A stretch of 64,000 nucleotides of DNA, taken from NCBI RefSeq assembly GCF_051401765.1, contig NW_027480480.1:2480001-2544000 (forward strand). The letters run 5' to 3'. The DNA comes from Calliopsis andreniformis. Its lineage: Eukaryota; Arthropoda; Insecta; Hymenoptera; Andrenidae. The first letter of the stretch is position 1. Every line of letters begins with the position of its first letter. This document shows positions 24,401 to 38,000 of this stretch, piece after piece. Position numbers and translations under genes: made by a program. The notes under the pieces were generated by a model. That model was not told the DNA's origin, ran no database searches, and saw nothing but the letters and a program-made list of their open reading frames with translations.

Positions 24401-26439
24401 TGAAGAATGAGAATTGAGGATTGAGGATTGAGGATTGAGGATTGAAGAAAGAGTATTTAGGATTGAAGATTGAGGATTGGGGATTGAGGATTGAGGATTG
24501 AGAATTGAAGATTGAGGACGAGGGCTGAGGATTGAGGATTGAGGTTTGAGGACTGAGGGCTGAGGATTGAGGATTGAGAATTGAGGATTGAGGATTGAGG
24601 ATTGAGGATTGTGAATGAGGGCTCAGGGTTGAGGATTGAGGTTTGAGTATAGAACCCTGAGAATTCAGGATATTCTATTGAGTATTGAGAATTGAGGATT
24701 GATGGTTGAGTATTGAGGATTGAGGATTGAGGATTGAGGATTCAGAATTGAGGTTTGAGGACCAAGGATTGAGGATTGAAGGTTGAGTATTGCGGATTGA
24801 GGATTGAGGATTGAAGACTGAGGACTGAGGATTGAGGATGAGGGCTGAGAGTTGAGGATTGAGGTTTGAGGACTGAGGACTGAGGATCGAGGATTGAGAA
24901 TTGAAGATTTAGGATTGAGGACTGAGGATTGAGGATTAAGGATTGAGTATTGAGGATTGATGATTGAGGATTGGGGACTGAGGATTGAAGATTGAGGATT
25001 GAGGATTGACGATGAGGGCTGAGGGTTGAGAATTGAGGTTTGAGGACTGAGGCCTGAGGATTGAGGATTGAGAATTGAGGACTCAGGATTGAGGATTGAA
25101 GATTGAGGATTGGGTATTGAGGATTGAAGAATGAGGATTGAGGATTGAGGATTGAGGATTGAGGATTGAGGATTGAAGATTGAGGATTGGGTACTGAGGA
25201 TTGAAGAATGAGGATTGAGGATTGAGGATTGACGATTAAGGACTGAGTATTGAGGATTGAAGATTGTGGATTGGGGACTGAGTATTGAAGATTGAGGATT
25301 GAGGATTGACGATGAGGGCTGAGTGTTGAAGATTCAGGATTGAGGATTGAGTATTGAGGATTGAGGATTGAGGATTGAAGATTCAGTATTGAGGATTGAA
25401 GATTGAGTATTGAGGATTGAGGATTGAGCATTGAGGACTGAGTGTTGAGTGTTGAGTGATGAGAATTGATGATTGTGGATAGAGGTTTGAAGATTGGAGA
25501 TTGAGTATTGAGTATTGAAAACTGTGAATTGAGGATATTCTATTGAGGATTTAGGATTGACAACTGATTGTTGATGACTGAGGGCTGAAGATTGAGGATT
25601 CAGGAATGAGGATTCAGAATTGAGGATTCAGAATTGAGGTTTGAGGACTGAGGATTGAGGATTGAGGATTGAGTATTGAAGATTGAGGATTGATGATTGA
25701 GGATTGAGGATTGAGGATTGGTGATTGAGGATTGAGGATTCAGGTTTGAGGACTGAGGACTGAGGACTGAGGATTGAGGATTGAGGATTGAGGATTGAAG
25801 ATTCAGTATTGAGGATTGAAGATTGGGAATTGAGGATTGAGGATTGAACAATGAGGACTGAGTGTTGAAGTTTGAGTGATGAGAATTGATGTTTGTGGAT
25901 AGAGGTTTGAAGATTGCAGATTGAGTATTGAGTATTGAAAACTGTGACTTCAGGATATTCTATTGAGAATTGAGGATTGACAACTGATTGTTGAGGTCTG
26001 AGGGCCGAAGATTGAGGATTCAGGATTGAGGATTCAGAATTGAGGTTTGAGGACTGAGGATTGAGGATTGAAGATCGAGTATTGAAGATTGAATATTGAG
26101 GATTGCGGATTGAGGATTGAGGATTGAGGATGAGTGCTGAGGGTTGAGGATTGAAGATTGAGGACGAGGGCTGAGGGTTGAGGATTGAGGTTTGAGGACT
26201 GAGGGCTGAGGATTGAGGATTGAGAATTGAGGATTGAGGATTGAGGATTGAGGATTGTGAATGAGGGCTCAGGGCTGAGGATTGAGGTTTGAGTATAGAA
26301 TCCTGAGAATTCAGGATATTCTATTGAGTATTGAGAATTGAGGATTGATGGTTGAGTATTGAGGATTGAAGACTGACGATTGAGGATTGAGGATTGAGGG
26401 TTGAGGATTGAGGATTGAGTATTGAGTATTGAAAACTGT

Positions 26440-29400
26440 GAATTAGTGATATTCTATTGAGGATTGAGGATTGACAACTGATTGTTGAGGTCTGAGGTCT
26501 GAAGATTGAGGATTCAGGATTGAGGATTCAGGATTGAGGGGTGAGGACTGAGGATTGAGGATTGTGGATTGAGGACTGAGGACTGAGGATCGAGGATTGA
26601 GAATTGAGGATTGAGGATTGAGGATTGAGGATTGAGTATTGAAGATTGAGTATTGAGGTTGAAGACTGACGATTGAATATTGAGGATTGAGGATTGAGGA
26701 TTGAGGATTGAGGAATCAAGATTGAGGATTGAGGACTGAGGATTGAGGATTGAGGATTGAGGATTGAGGATTGAGGATTGAGGATTGAAGACTGAGGACT
26801 GAGGATTGAGGATGAGGGCTGAGCGTTGAGGATTGAGGTTTGAGGACTGAGGACTGAGGATCGAGGATTGAGAATTGAGGATTGAGGATTGAGGACTGAG
26901 GATTGAGGATTAAGGATTGAGTATTGGGGATTGAAGATTGAGGATTGGGGACTGAGGATTGAAGATTGAGGATTGAGGATTGACGATGAGGGCTGTGGGT
27001 TGAGGATTGAGGTTTGAGGACTGAGGCCTGAGGATTGAGGATTGAGAATTGAGGTTTCAGGATTGAGGATTGAAGATTGAGGATTGGGTATTGAGGATTG
27101 AAAAATGAGGATTGAGGATTGAGGATTGAGGATTGAGGATTGAGGATTGAAGATTGAGGATTTGGTACTGAGGATTGAAGAATGAGGATTGAGGATTGAG
27201 TATTGAGGATTGAGGATTGAGTATTGAAGATTGAGAATTGGGGACTGAGTGTTGAGGGTTGAGTGATGAGTATTGATGTTTGTGGATAGAGATTTGCAGA
27301 GTGCAGATTGAGCATTGAGTATTGAAAACTGTGAATTAGTGATATTCTATTGAGGATTGATGATTGACAACTGATTGTTGAGGTCTGAGGTCTGAAGATT
27401 GAGGATTCAGGATTGAGGATTCAGGATTGAGGGGTGAGGACTGAGGACTGAGGATCGAGGATTGAGAGTTGAGGATTGAGGATTGAGGATTGAGGATTGA
27501 GTATTGAAGATTGAGTATTGAGGATTGAAGACTGACGATTGAATATTGAGGATTGAGGATTGAGTATTGAGGATTGAGGATTGAGGATTGAAGATTCAGA
27601 ATTGAGGATTGAAGATTGAGGATTGGGGATTGAGGATTGTGCATTGAGGACTGAGTGTTGAGGGTTGAGTGATGAGAATTGATGATTGTGGATAGAAGTT
27701 TGAAGATTGCAGATTGAGTATTGAGTATTGAAAACTGTGAATTGAGGATATTCTATTGAGGATTGAGGATTGACATCTGATTGTTGATGACTGAGGGCTG
27801 AAGATTGAGGATTCAGGAATGCGGATTCAGAATTGAGGTTCGAGGACTGAGGATTGAGGATTGAGGATTGAGAACTGAGGATTGAGGATTGAGGATTGAA
27901 GATTGAGGATTGGGTATTGAGGATTGAAGAATGAGGATTGAGGATTGAGGATTGAGGATTGAGGATTGAAGATTGAGTATTGAGGATTGAGTGTTGTGGA
28001 TTGAGGACGAGGACTGAGGGCTGAGTATTGATGTTTGAGGTCTGAGGATTGAGGATTGAGGATTCAGAATTGAGGATTGAGGATTGAGGATTGAAGATTG
28101 AGGATTGGGTATTGAGGATTGAAGAATGAGAATTGAGGATTGAGGATTGAGGATTGAGGATTGAAGAAAGAGTATTGAGGATTGAAGATTGAGGATTGGG
28201 GATTGAGGATTGAGGATTGAGAATTGAAGATTGAGGATGAGGGCTGAGGGTTGAGGATTGAGGTTTGAGGACTGAGGGCTGAGGATTGAGGATTGAGAAT
28301 TGAGGATTGAGGATTGAGGATTGAGGATTGTGAATGAGGGCTCAGGGTTGAGGATTGAGGTTTGAGTATAGAACCCTGAGAATTCAGGATATTCTATTGA
28401 GTATTGAGAATTGAGGATTGATGGTTGAGTATTGAGGATTGAGGATTGAGGATTGAGGATTGAGTATTGAAGATTGAGGATTGATGATTGAGGATTGAGG
28501 ATTGAGGATTGAGGATTGAGGATTGAGGATTGAAGATTGAGTATTCAGGATTGAGGGTTGAGGATTGAGGATTGAGTATTGAGTATTGAAAACTGTGAAT
28601 TAGTGATATTCTATTGAGGATTGAGGATTGACAACTGATTGTTGAGGTCTGAGGTCTGAAGATTGAGGATTCAGGATTGAGGATTCAGGATTGAGGGGTG
28701 AGGACTGAGGATTGAGGATTGTGGATTGAGGACTGAGGACTGAGGATCGAGGATTGAGAATTGAGGATTGAGGATTGAGGATTGAGGATTGAGTATTGAA
28801 GATTGAGTATTGAGGATTGAAGACTGACGATTGAATATTGAGGATTGAGGATTGAGGATTGAGGATTGAGGAATCAAGATTGAGGATTGAGGACTGAGGA
28901 TTGAGGATTGAGGATTGAGGATTGAGGATTGAGGATTGAGGATTGAAGACTGAGGACTGAGGATTGAGGATGAGGGCTGAGCGTTGAGGATTGAGGTTTG
29001 AGGACTGAGGACTGAGGATCGAGGATTGAGAATTGAGGATTGAGGATTGAGGACTGAGGATTGAGGATTAAGGATTGAGTATTGGGGATTGAAGATTGAG
29101 GATTGGGGACTGAGGATTGAAGATTGAGGATTGAGGATTGACGATGAGGGCTGTGGGTTGAGGATTGAGGTTTGAGGACTGAGGCCTGAGGATTGAGGAT
29201 TGAGAATTGAGGTTTCAGGATTGAGGATTGAAGATTGAGGATTGGGTATTGAGGATTGAAAAATGAGGATTGAGGATTGAGGATTGAGGATTGAGGATTG
29301 AGGATTGAAGATTGAGGATTTGGTACTGAGGATTGAAGAATGAGGATTGAGGATTGAGTATTGAGGATTGAGGATTGAGTATTGAAGATTGAGGATTGGG

Positions 29401-30740
29401 GACTGAGTGTTGAGGGTTGAGTGATGAGTATTGATGTTTGTGGATAGAGATTTGCAGAGTGCAGATTGAGCATTGAGTATTGAAAACTGTGAATTAGTGA
29501 TATTCTATTGAGGATTGATGATTGACAACTGATTGTTGAGGTCTGAGGTCTGAAGATTGAGGATTCAGGATTGAGGATTCAGGATTGAGGGGTGAGGACT
29601 GAGGACTGAGGATCGAGGATTGAGAGTTGAGGATTGAGGATTGAGGATTGAGGATTGAGTATTGAAGATTGAGTATTGAGGATTGAAGACTGACGATTGA
29701 ATATTGAGGATTGAGGATTGAGTATTGAGGATTGAGGATTGAGGATTGAAGATTCAGAATTGAGGATTGAAGATTGAGGATTGGGGATTGAGGATTGTGC
29801 ATTGAGGACTGAGTGTTGAGGGTTGAGTGATGAGAATTGATGATTGTGGATAGAAGTTTGCAGATTGCAGATTGAGTATTGAGTATTGAAAACTGTGAAT
29901 TGAGGATATTCTATTGAGGATTGAGGATTGACATCTGATTGTTGATGACTGAGGGCTGAAGATTGAGGATTCAGGAATGCGGATTCAGAATTGAGGTTCG
30001 AGGACTGAGGATTGAGGATTGAGGATTGAGAACTGAGGATTGAGGATTGAGGATTGAAGATTGAGGATTGGGTATTGAGGATTGAAGAATGAGGATTGAG
30101 GATTGAGGATTGAGGATTGAGGATTGAAGATTGAGTATTGAGGATTGAGTGTTGTGGATTGAGGACGAGGACTGAGGGCTGAGTATTGATGTTTGAGGTC
30201 TGAGGATTGAGGATTGAGGATTCAGAATTGAGGATTGAGGATTGAGGATTGAAGATTGAGGATTGGGTATTGAGGATTGAAGAATGAGAATTGAGGATTG
30301 AGGATTGAGGATTGAGGATTGAAGAAAGAGTATTGAGGATTGAAGATTGAGGATTGGGGATTGAGGATTGAGGATTGAGAATTGAAGATTGAGGATGAGG
30401 GCTGAGGGTTGAGGATTGAGGTTTGAGGACTGAGGGCTGAGGATTGAGGATTGAGAATTGAGGATTGAGGATTGAGGATTGAGGATTGTGAATGAGGGCT
30501 CAGGGTTGAGGATTGAGGTTTGAGTATAGAACCCTGAGAATTCAGGATATTCTATTGAGTATTGAGAATTGAGGATTGATGGTTGAGTATTGAGGATTGA
30601 GGATTGAGGATTGAGGATTGAGTATTGAAGATTGAGGATTGATGATTGAGGATTGAGGATTGAGGATTGAGGATTGAGGATTGAGGATTGAAGATTGAGT
30701 ATTCAGGATTGAGGGTTGAGGATTGAGGATTGAGGATTGA
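26440..30740 (+). repeat. 2,158 bp direct tandem duplication
   Basis: Cores 26,452, 27,345, 27,751 and 28,392 reappear at 28,609, 29,503, 29,909 and 30,550, a displacement of 2,157 then 2,158 bp. The 1 bp difference is a missing A near 26,658 (GAGGTTGAAG against GAGGATTGAAG). The corresponding region of copy 2 (48.7-50.8 kb) has a single unit, which accounts exactly for the drop in displacement from 22,275 to 20,117. Confidence 0.85.
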
Positions 30741-33700
30741 GGATTGAGTATTCAGGATTGAAGATTGAGGATTGGGGACTGAGGATTGAAGATTGAGGAT
30801 TGGGTATTGAGGATTGAAGAATGAGGATTGAGGATTGAGGATTGAGGATTGAGGATTGAGGATTGAGGATAGAGGATTGAAGATTGAGGATTGGGTATTG
30901 AGGATTGAAGAATGAGGATTGAGGATTGAGGATTGAGGATTGAGGATCGAAGATTGAGTAGAGAGGATTGAAGATTGACGATTGAGTATTTAGGATTGAG
31001 GATTGAACATTGAGGACTGAGTGTTAAGGGATGAGTAATGGGAATTGTTGTCTGTGGATAGAGGTTGGAAGATTGCAGATTGAGGATTATGTATTGAAAA
31101 CTGTGAATTGAGGATATTCTATTGAGGATTGAGGATTGACAACTGATTGTTGAGGACTGAGGGCCGAAGATTGAGGATTCAGGATTGAGGCTTCAGAATT
31201 CAGGTTTGAGGACTGAGGATCGAGGATTGAAGGTTGAGTACTGAGGATTGAAGGTTGAGGATTGACGATTGAGGATTGAGGATTGAGGATGAGGGCTGAG
31301 GGTTGAGGATTGAGGTTTGAGGACTGAGGACTGAGGATTGAGGATTGAGAATTGAGGATTGAGGATTGAGGATTGAAGATTGAGGATTGGGGATTGAGGA
31401 TTGAAGAATGAGGATTGAGGATTGAGGATTGAGGATTGTGGATTGAGGATTGTTGATTGAGGACTGACGATTGAGTATTGTGTATTAAAGATTGAGAACT
31501 GAGGATTGAGAATTGATGATTGAGGATTGAAGATTGAGGATTGGGGACTGAGTGTTGAGGGCTGAGTGATGAGAATTGATGTTTTTGGACAGAGATTTGA
31601 AGATTGCAGGTTGAATATTGAGTATTGAAAGGTGTGAATTGATGATATTCTATTGAGGATTGAGGATTGAGAACTGATTGTTGAGGTCTCAGGTCTGAAG
31701 ATTGAGGATTCAGGATAGAGGATTCAGGATTGAGGTTTGAGGACTGAGGATTGAGGATTGAGTATTGAGGATTGACGATCGAGGACTGAGGATTGAAGAT
31801 TGAGGATTGAGGTTTGAGGATGAGAGCTGAGGGTTGAGGATTGAGGTTTGAGGACTGAGGACTGAGGATCGAGGTTTGAGAATTGCGGATTGAGGATTGA
31901 GGATTGAGGATTGAGGATTGAGGATTGAAGATTTAGGATTGGGGACTGAGTGTTGAGGGTTGAGTGATGAGAATTGATGTTTGTGGATAGAGATTTGGAG
32001 ATTGCAGACTGAGTATTGCGTATTGATAACTCTGAACTGAGGATATTCTATTGAGAATTGAGGATTGACAACTCGTTGTTGAGGACTGAGTGCTGAAGAT
32101 TGAGGACTCAGGATTGGGGATTCAGGATTGTGGTTTGAGGACTGAGGATTGAGGATTGAGGATTGTGGATTGAGGATTGATTATTGAGGATTGAAGATTG
32201 AGGATTGGGTATTGAGGATTGAACATTGAGGTTTGAGGATTGAGGATTGAGGATTGAGGATTGAGGATTGAGGATTGAAGAATGAATATTGATGATTGAA
32301 GAATGAGGATTGAGGATTGAGGGTTGTGGATTGAGGACGAGGACTGAGGGCTGAGTATTTATGTTTGAGGTCTGAGGATTGAGGATTGAGGATTGAGAAT
32401 CGAGGATTGAGGATTGAGGATTGAAGATTGAGGATTGGGTATTGAGGATTGAAGAATGAGGAATGAGGATTGAGGATTGAGGATTGAGGATTGAAGAAAG
32501 AGTATTGAGGATTGAAGATTGAGGATTGGGGATTGAGGATTGAGGATTGAGGATTGAAGATTGTGGATGAGGGCTGAGGGTTGAGGATTGCGGTTTGAGG
32601 ACTGAGGGCTGAGGACTGAGGATTGAGGATTGAGGATGAGGGCTGTGGGTTGAGGATTGAGGTCTGAGGACTGAGGACTGAGGATTGAGGATTGAGAATT
32701 GAGGATTGAGGATTGAGGATTGAGGATTGAAGATTGAGTATTGGGGATTAAAGATTGAGAATTTAGGATTGGGGATTGATGATTGAGGATTGAAGATTGA
32801 GGATTGAAGATTGAGGATTGGGGACTGAGTGTTGAGGGTTGAGTGATGAGAATTGATGTTTGTGGATAGAGATTTGAAGATTGCAGACTGAGTATTGCGT
32901 ATTGAAAACTCTGAACTGAGGATATTCTATTGAGGATTGAGGATTGACAACTGATTGTTGAGGACTGAGTGCTGAAGATTGAGGATTCAGGATTGAGGAT
33001 TCAGGATTGTGGTTTTAGGACTGAGGATTGAGGATTGAGGTTTGAGGACTGAGGGCTGAGGATTGAGGATTGAGAGTTGAGGATTGAGGATTGAGGATTG
33101 AGGATTGTGAATGAGGGCTCAGGGTTGAGGATTGAGGTTTGAGTATAGAATCCTGAGGATTAAGGTTTTCTATTGAGTATTGAGAATTGAGGATTGAGGA
33201 TTGAGGATTGAGTATTGAAGATTGAGGATTGATGATTGAGGATTGAGGATTGAGGATTGAGGATTGAGGATTGAGGATTGAAGATTGAGTTTTCAGGATT
33301 GAGGTTTGAGGATTGAGGATTGAGGATTGAGGATTGAGTATTGAGGATTGAAGATTGAGGATTGGGGACTGAGTGTTGAAGATTGAGGATTGAGGATTGA
33401 GTATTGAGGATTGAGGATTGAGGATTGAAGATTCAGAATTGAGGATTGAAGATTGAGGATTGGGGATTGAGGATTGTGCATTGAGGACTGAGTGTTGAGG
33501 GTTGAGTGATGAGAATTGATGATTGTGGATAGAAGTTTGAAGATTGCAGATTGAGTATTGAGTATTGAAAACTGTGAATTGAGGATATTCTATTGAGGAT
33601 TGAAGATTGACAACTGATTGTTGATGACTGAGGGCTGAAGATTGAGGATTCAGGAATGCGGATTCAGAATTGAGGTTCGAGGACTGAGGATTGAGGATTG

Positions 33701-35058
33701 AGGATTGAGAACTGAGGACTGAGGATTGAGGATTGAAGATTGAGGATTGGGTATTGAGGATTGAAGAATGAGGATTGAGGATTGAGGATTGAGGATTGAG
33801 GATTGAAGATTGAGGATTGAGGATTGAGTGTTGTGGATTGAGGACGAGGACTGAGGGCTGAGTATTGATGTTTGAGGTCTGAGGATTGAGGATTGAGGAT
33901 TCAGAATTGAGGATTGAGGATTGAGGATTGAAGTTTGAGGATTGGGTATTGAGGATTGAAGAATGAGAATTGAGGATTGAGGATTGAGGATTGAGGACTG
34001 AGGATTGAGGATTAAGGATTGAGTATTGGGGATTGAAGATTGAGGATTGGGGACTGAGGATTGAAGATTGAGGATTGAGGATTGACGATGAGGGCTGTGG
34101 GTTGAGGATTGAGGTTTGAGGACTGAGGCCTGAGGATTGAGGATTGAGAATTGAGGTTTCAGGATTGAGGATTGAAGATTGAGGATTGGGTATTGAGGAT
34201 TGAAAAATGAGGATTGAGGATTGAGGATTGAGGATTGAGGATTGAGGATTGAAGATTGAGGATTTGGTACTGAGGATTGAAGAATGAGGATTGAGGATTG
34301 AGTATTGAGGATTGAGGATTGAGTATTGAAGATTGAGGATTGGGGACTGAGTGTTGAGGGTTGAGTGATGAGTATTGATGTTTGTGGATAGAGATTTGCA
34401 GAGTGCAGATTGAGTATTGAGTATTGAAAACTGTGAATTAGTGATATTCTATTGAGGATTGATGATTGACAACTGATTGTTGAGGTCTGAGGTCTGAAGA
34501 TTGAGGATTCAGGATTGAGAATTCAGGAGTGAGGGGTGAGGACTGAGGATTGTGGATTGAGGATTGAGGACTGAGGACTGAGGATCGAGGATTGAGAGTT
34601 GAGGATTGAGGATTGAGGATTGAGGATTGAGTATTGAAGATTGAGTATTGAGGATTGAAGACTGACGATTGAATATTGAGGATTGAGGATTGAGGTTTGA
34701 GGACTGAGGACTGAGGACTGAGGATTGAGGATTGAGGATTGAGGATTGCAGATTCAGTATTGAGGATTGAAGATTGGGAATTGAGGATTGAGGATTGAAC
34801 AATGAGGACTGAGTGTTGAAGTTTGAGTGATGAGAATTGATGTTTGTGGATAGAGGTTTGAAGATTGCAGATTGAGTATTGAGTATTGAAAACTGTGAAT
34901 TGAGGATATTCTATTGAGTATTGAGGATTGACAACTGATTGTTGATGACTGAGAGCTGAAGATTGAGGATTCAGGATTGCGGATTCACAATTGAGGTTCG
35001 AGGTCTGAGGATTGAGGATTGAAGATTGAGTATTGAGGATTGAAGATTGAGGATTGAG

Positions 35059-38000
35059 GATTGAGGATTCAGGAATGAGGATTCAGAATTGAGGTTTCAG
35101 AATTGAGGTTTGAGTTCTGAGGATTGAGGATTGGAGATTGAGTATTGAAGATTGAAGATTGAGGATTGAGGATTGAGGATTGAAGCTTGAGGATTGGGTG
35201 TTGAGGATTGAAGAAGGAGTATTGTGGATTGAGGATTGAGGATGGAGGATTGAGGATTGAAGATTGAGGATTGGGTATTGAGGATTGAAGAATGAGGATT
35301 GAGGATTGAGGATTGAGGATTGAGGATTGAGGATCGAAGATTGAGTATTGAGGATTGAAGATTGACGATTGAGGATTGAGGATTGAGGATTGAGGATTGG
35401 ACATTGAGGACTGAGTATTGAGGGTTGAGTAATGGGAATTGTTGTTTGTGGATAGAGGTTTGAAGATTGCAGATTGAGTATTGAGTATTGAAAACTGTGA
35501 ATTGAGGATATTCTATTGAGGATTGAGGATTGACAACTGATTGTTGATGACTGAGGTCTGAAGATTGAGGATTCAGGATTGAGGATTCTGAATTGAGGTT
35601 TGAGGACCAAGGATTGAGGATTGAAGGTTGAGTATTGCGGATTGAGGATTGAGGATTGAAGACTGAGGACTGAGGATTGAGGATGAGGGCTGAGAGTTGA
35701 GGATTGAGGTTTGAGGACTGAGGACTGAGGATCGAGGATTGAGAATTGAAGATTTAGGATTGAGGACTGAGGATTGGGGATTAAGGATTGAGTATTGAGG
35801 ATTGATGATTGAGGATTGGGGACTGAGGATTGAAGACTGAGGATTGAGGATTGACGATGAGGGCTGAGGGTTGAGGATTGAGGTTTGAGGACTGAGGCCT
35901 GAGGATTGAGGATTGAGAATTGAGGACTCAGGATTGAGGATTGAAGATTGAGGATTGGGTATTGAGGATTGAAGAATGAGGATTGAGGATTGAGGATTGA
36001 AGATTGAGGATTGAGGATTGAAGATTGAGGATTGGGTACTGAGGATTGAAGAATGAGGATTGAGGATTGAGGATTGACGATTAAGGATTGAGTATTGAGG
36101 ATTGAAGATTGTGGATTGGGGACTGAGTATTGAAGATTGAGGATTGAGGATTGACGATGAGGGCTGAGTGTTGAAGATTGAGGATTGAGGATTGAGTATT
36201 GAGGATTGAGGATTGAGGATTGAAGATTCAGTATTGAGGATTGAAGATTGAGAATTGAGGATTGAGGATTGAGCATTGAGGACTGAGTGTTGAGTGTTGA
36301 GTGATGAGAATTGATGATTGTGGATAGAGGTTTGAAGATTGCAGATTGAGTATTGAGTATTGAAAACTGTGAATTGATTATATTCTATTGAGGATTTAGG
36401 ATTGACAACTGATTGTTGATGACTGAGGGCTGAAGATTGAGGATTGAGGATTGAGGATTGAAGATTCAGTATTGAGGATTGAAGATTGGGAATTGAGGAT
36501 TGAGGATTGAACAATGAGGACTGAGTGTTGAAGTTTGAGTGATGAGAATTGATGTTTGTGGATAGAGGTTTGAAGTTTGCAGATTGAGTATTGAGTATTG
36601 AAAACTGTGAACTGAGGATATTCTATTGAGAATTGAGGATTGACAACTGATTGTTGAGGTCTGAGGGCCGAAGATTGAGGATTCAGGATTGAGGATTCAG
36701 AGTTGAGGTTTGAGGACTGAGGATTGAGGATTGAAGATTGAGTATTGAAGATTGAATATTGAGGATTGCTGATTGAGGATTGAGGATTGAGGATGAGTGC
36801 TGAGGGTTGAGGATTGAGGTTTGAGGACGGGGGACTGAGGATTGAGGATTGAGAATTGAGGATTGAGGAATGAGGATTGACGATTGAGGGTTGGGTATTG
36901 AGGATTGAGGAATGAGGATTGAGGATTGAGGATTGAGGATTGAGGATTGAGGATTGAAGATTGAGTATTCAGGATTGAGGATCGCGGATTGAGGATTGAA
37001 GATTGAGGATTGAGTATTGAGGATTGAAGATTGAGGATTGGGGACTGAGGATTGAAGATTGAGGGTTGAGGATTGAGTATTGAGGATTGAGGATTGAGGA
37101 TTTAAGATTCAGAATTGAGGATTGAAGATTGAGAATTGAGGATTGAGGATTGAGCATTGAGGACTGAGTGTTGAGCGTTGAGTGATTAGAATTGATGATT
37201 GTGGATAGAGGTTTGAAGATTGCAGATTGAGTATTGAGTATTGAAAACTGTGAATTGAGGATATTCTATTGAGGATTGAGGATTGACAACTGATTGTTGA
37301 TGACTGAGTGCTGAAGATTGAGGATTCAGGATTGCGGATTCACAATTGAGGTTCGAGGTCTGAGGATTGAGGATTGAAGATTGAGTATTGAGGATTGAAG
37401 ATTGAGGATTGAGGATTGAGGATTGAGGATTGAGGATGAGGTATGAGGGTTGAGGATTGAGGTTTGAGGACTGAGGACTGAGGATTGATGATTGAGAATT
37501 GAGGATTGAGGATTGAGGATTGAAGATTGAGGATTGGGTATTGAGGATTGAAGAATGAGGACTGAGGTTTGAGGATTGAGGATTGAGGATTGAGGATTGA
37601 GGATTGAGGATTGAAGATTGAGTATTGGGGATTCAAGATTGAGAATTGAGGATTGAAGATTGAGGATTGAGGATTGAAGATTGAGGACGAGGGCTGAGGG
37701 TTGAGGATTGAGGTTTGAGGACTGAGGGCTGAGGATTGAGGATTGAGAATTGAGGATTGAGGATTGAGGATTGAGGATTGTGAATGAGGGCTCAGGGCTG
37801 AGGATTGAGGTTTGAGTATAGAATCCTGAGAATTCAGGATATTCTATTGAGTATTGAGAATTGAGGATTGATGGTTGAGTATTGAGGATTGAAGACTGAC
37901 GATTGAGGATTGAGGATTGAGGGTTGAGGATTGAGGATTGAGTATTGAGTATTGAAAACTGTGAATTAGTGATATTCTATTGAGGATTGAGGATTGACAA

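Larger units (their letters stand above)
8921..35058 (+). repeat. Large tandem duplication, copy 1 (about 26.1 kb)
   Basis: Box cores in this block reappear in order to the right. The displacement is 26,138 bp for 8,921 to about 9,755, then 23,560 from at least 11,951 to about 17,070. It becomes 23,553 at 17,893, 23,546 for 18,306-19,660, 22,218 for 21,532-22,483, 22,274 for 23,369-26,452 and 22,275 for 27,345-28,392. Finally it is 20,117 for 28,609-33,588 and 19,810 for 34,447-34,909. Homology is very high: spot checks over about 1 kb find only isolated substitutions, such as T13052/C36612, A13330/G36890 and C13987/A37547. The block contains nested duplications listed separately. Confidence 0.82.
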
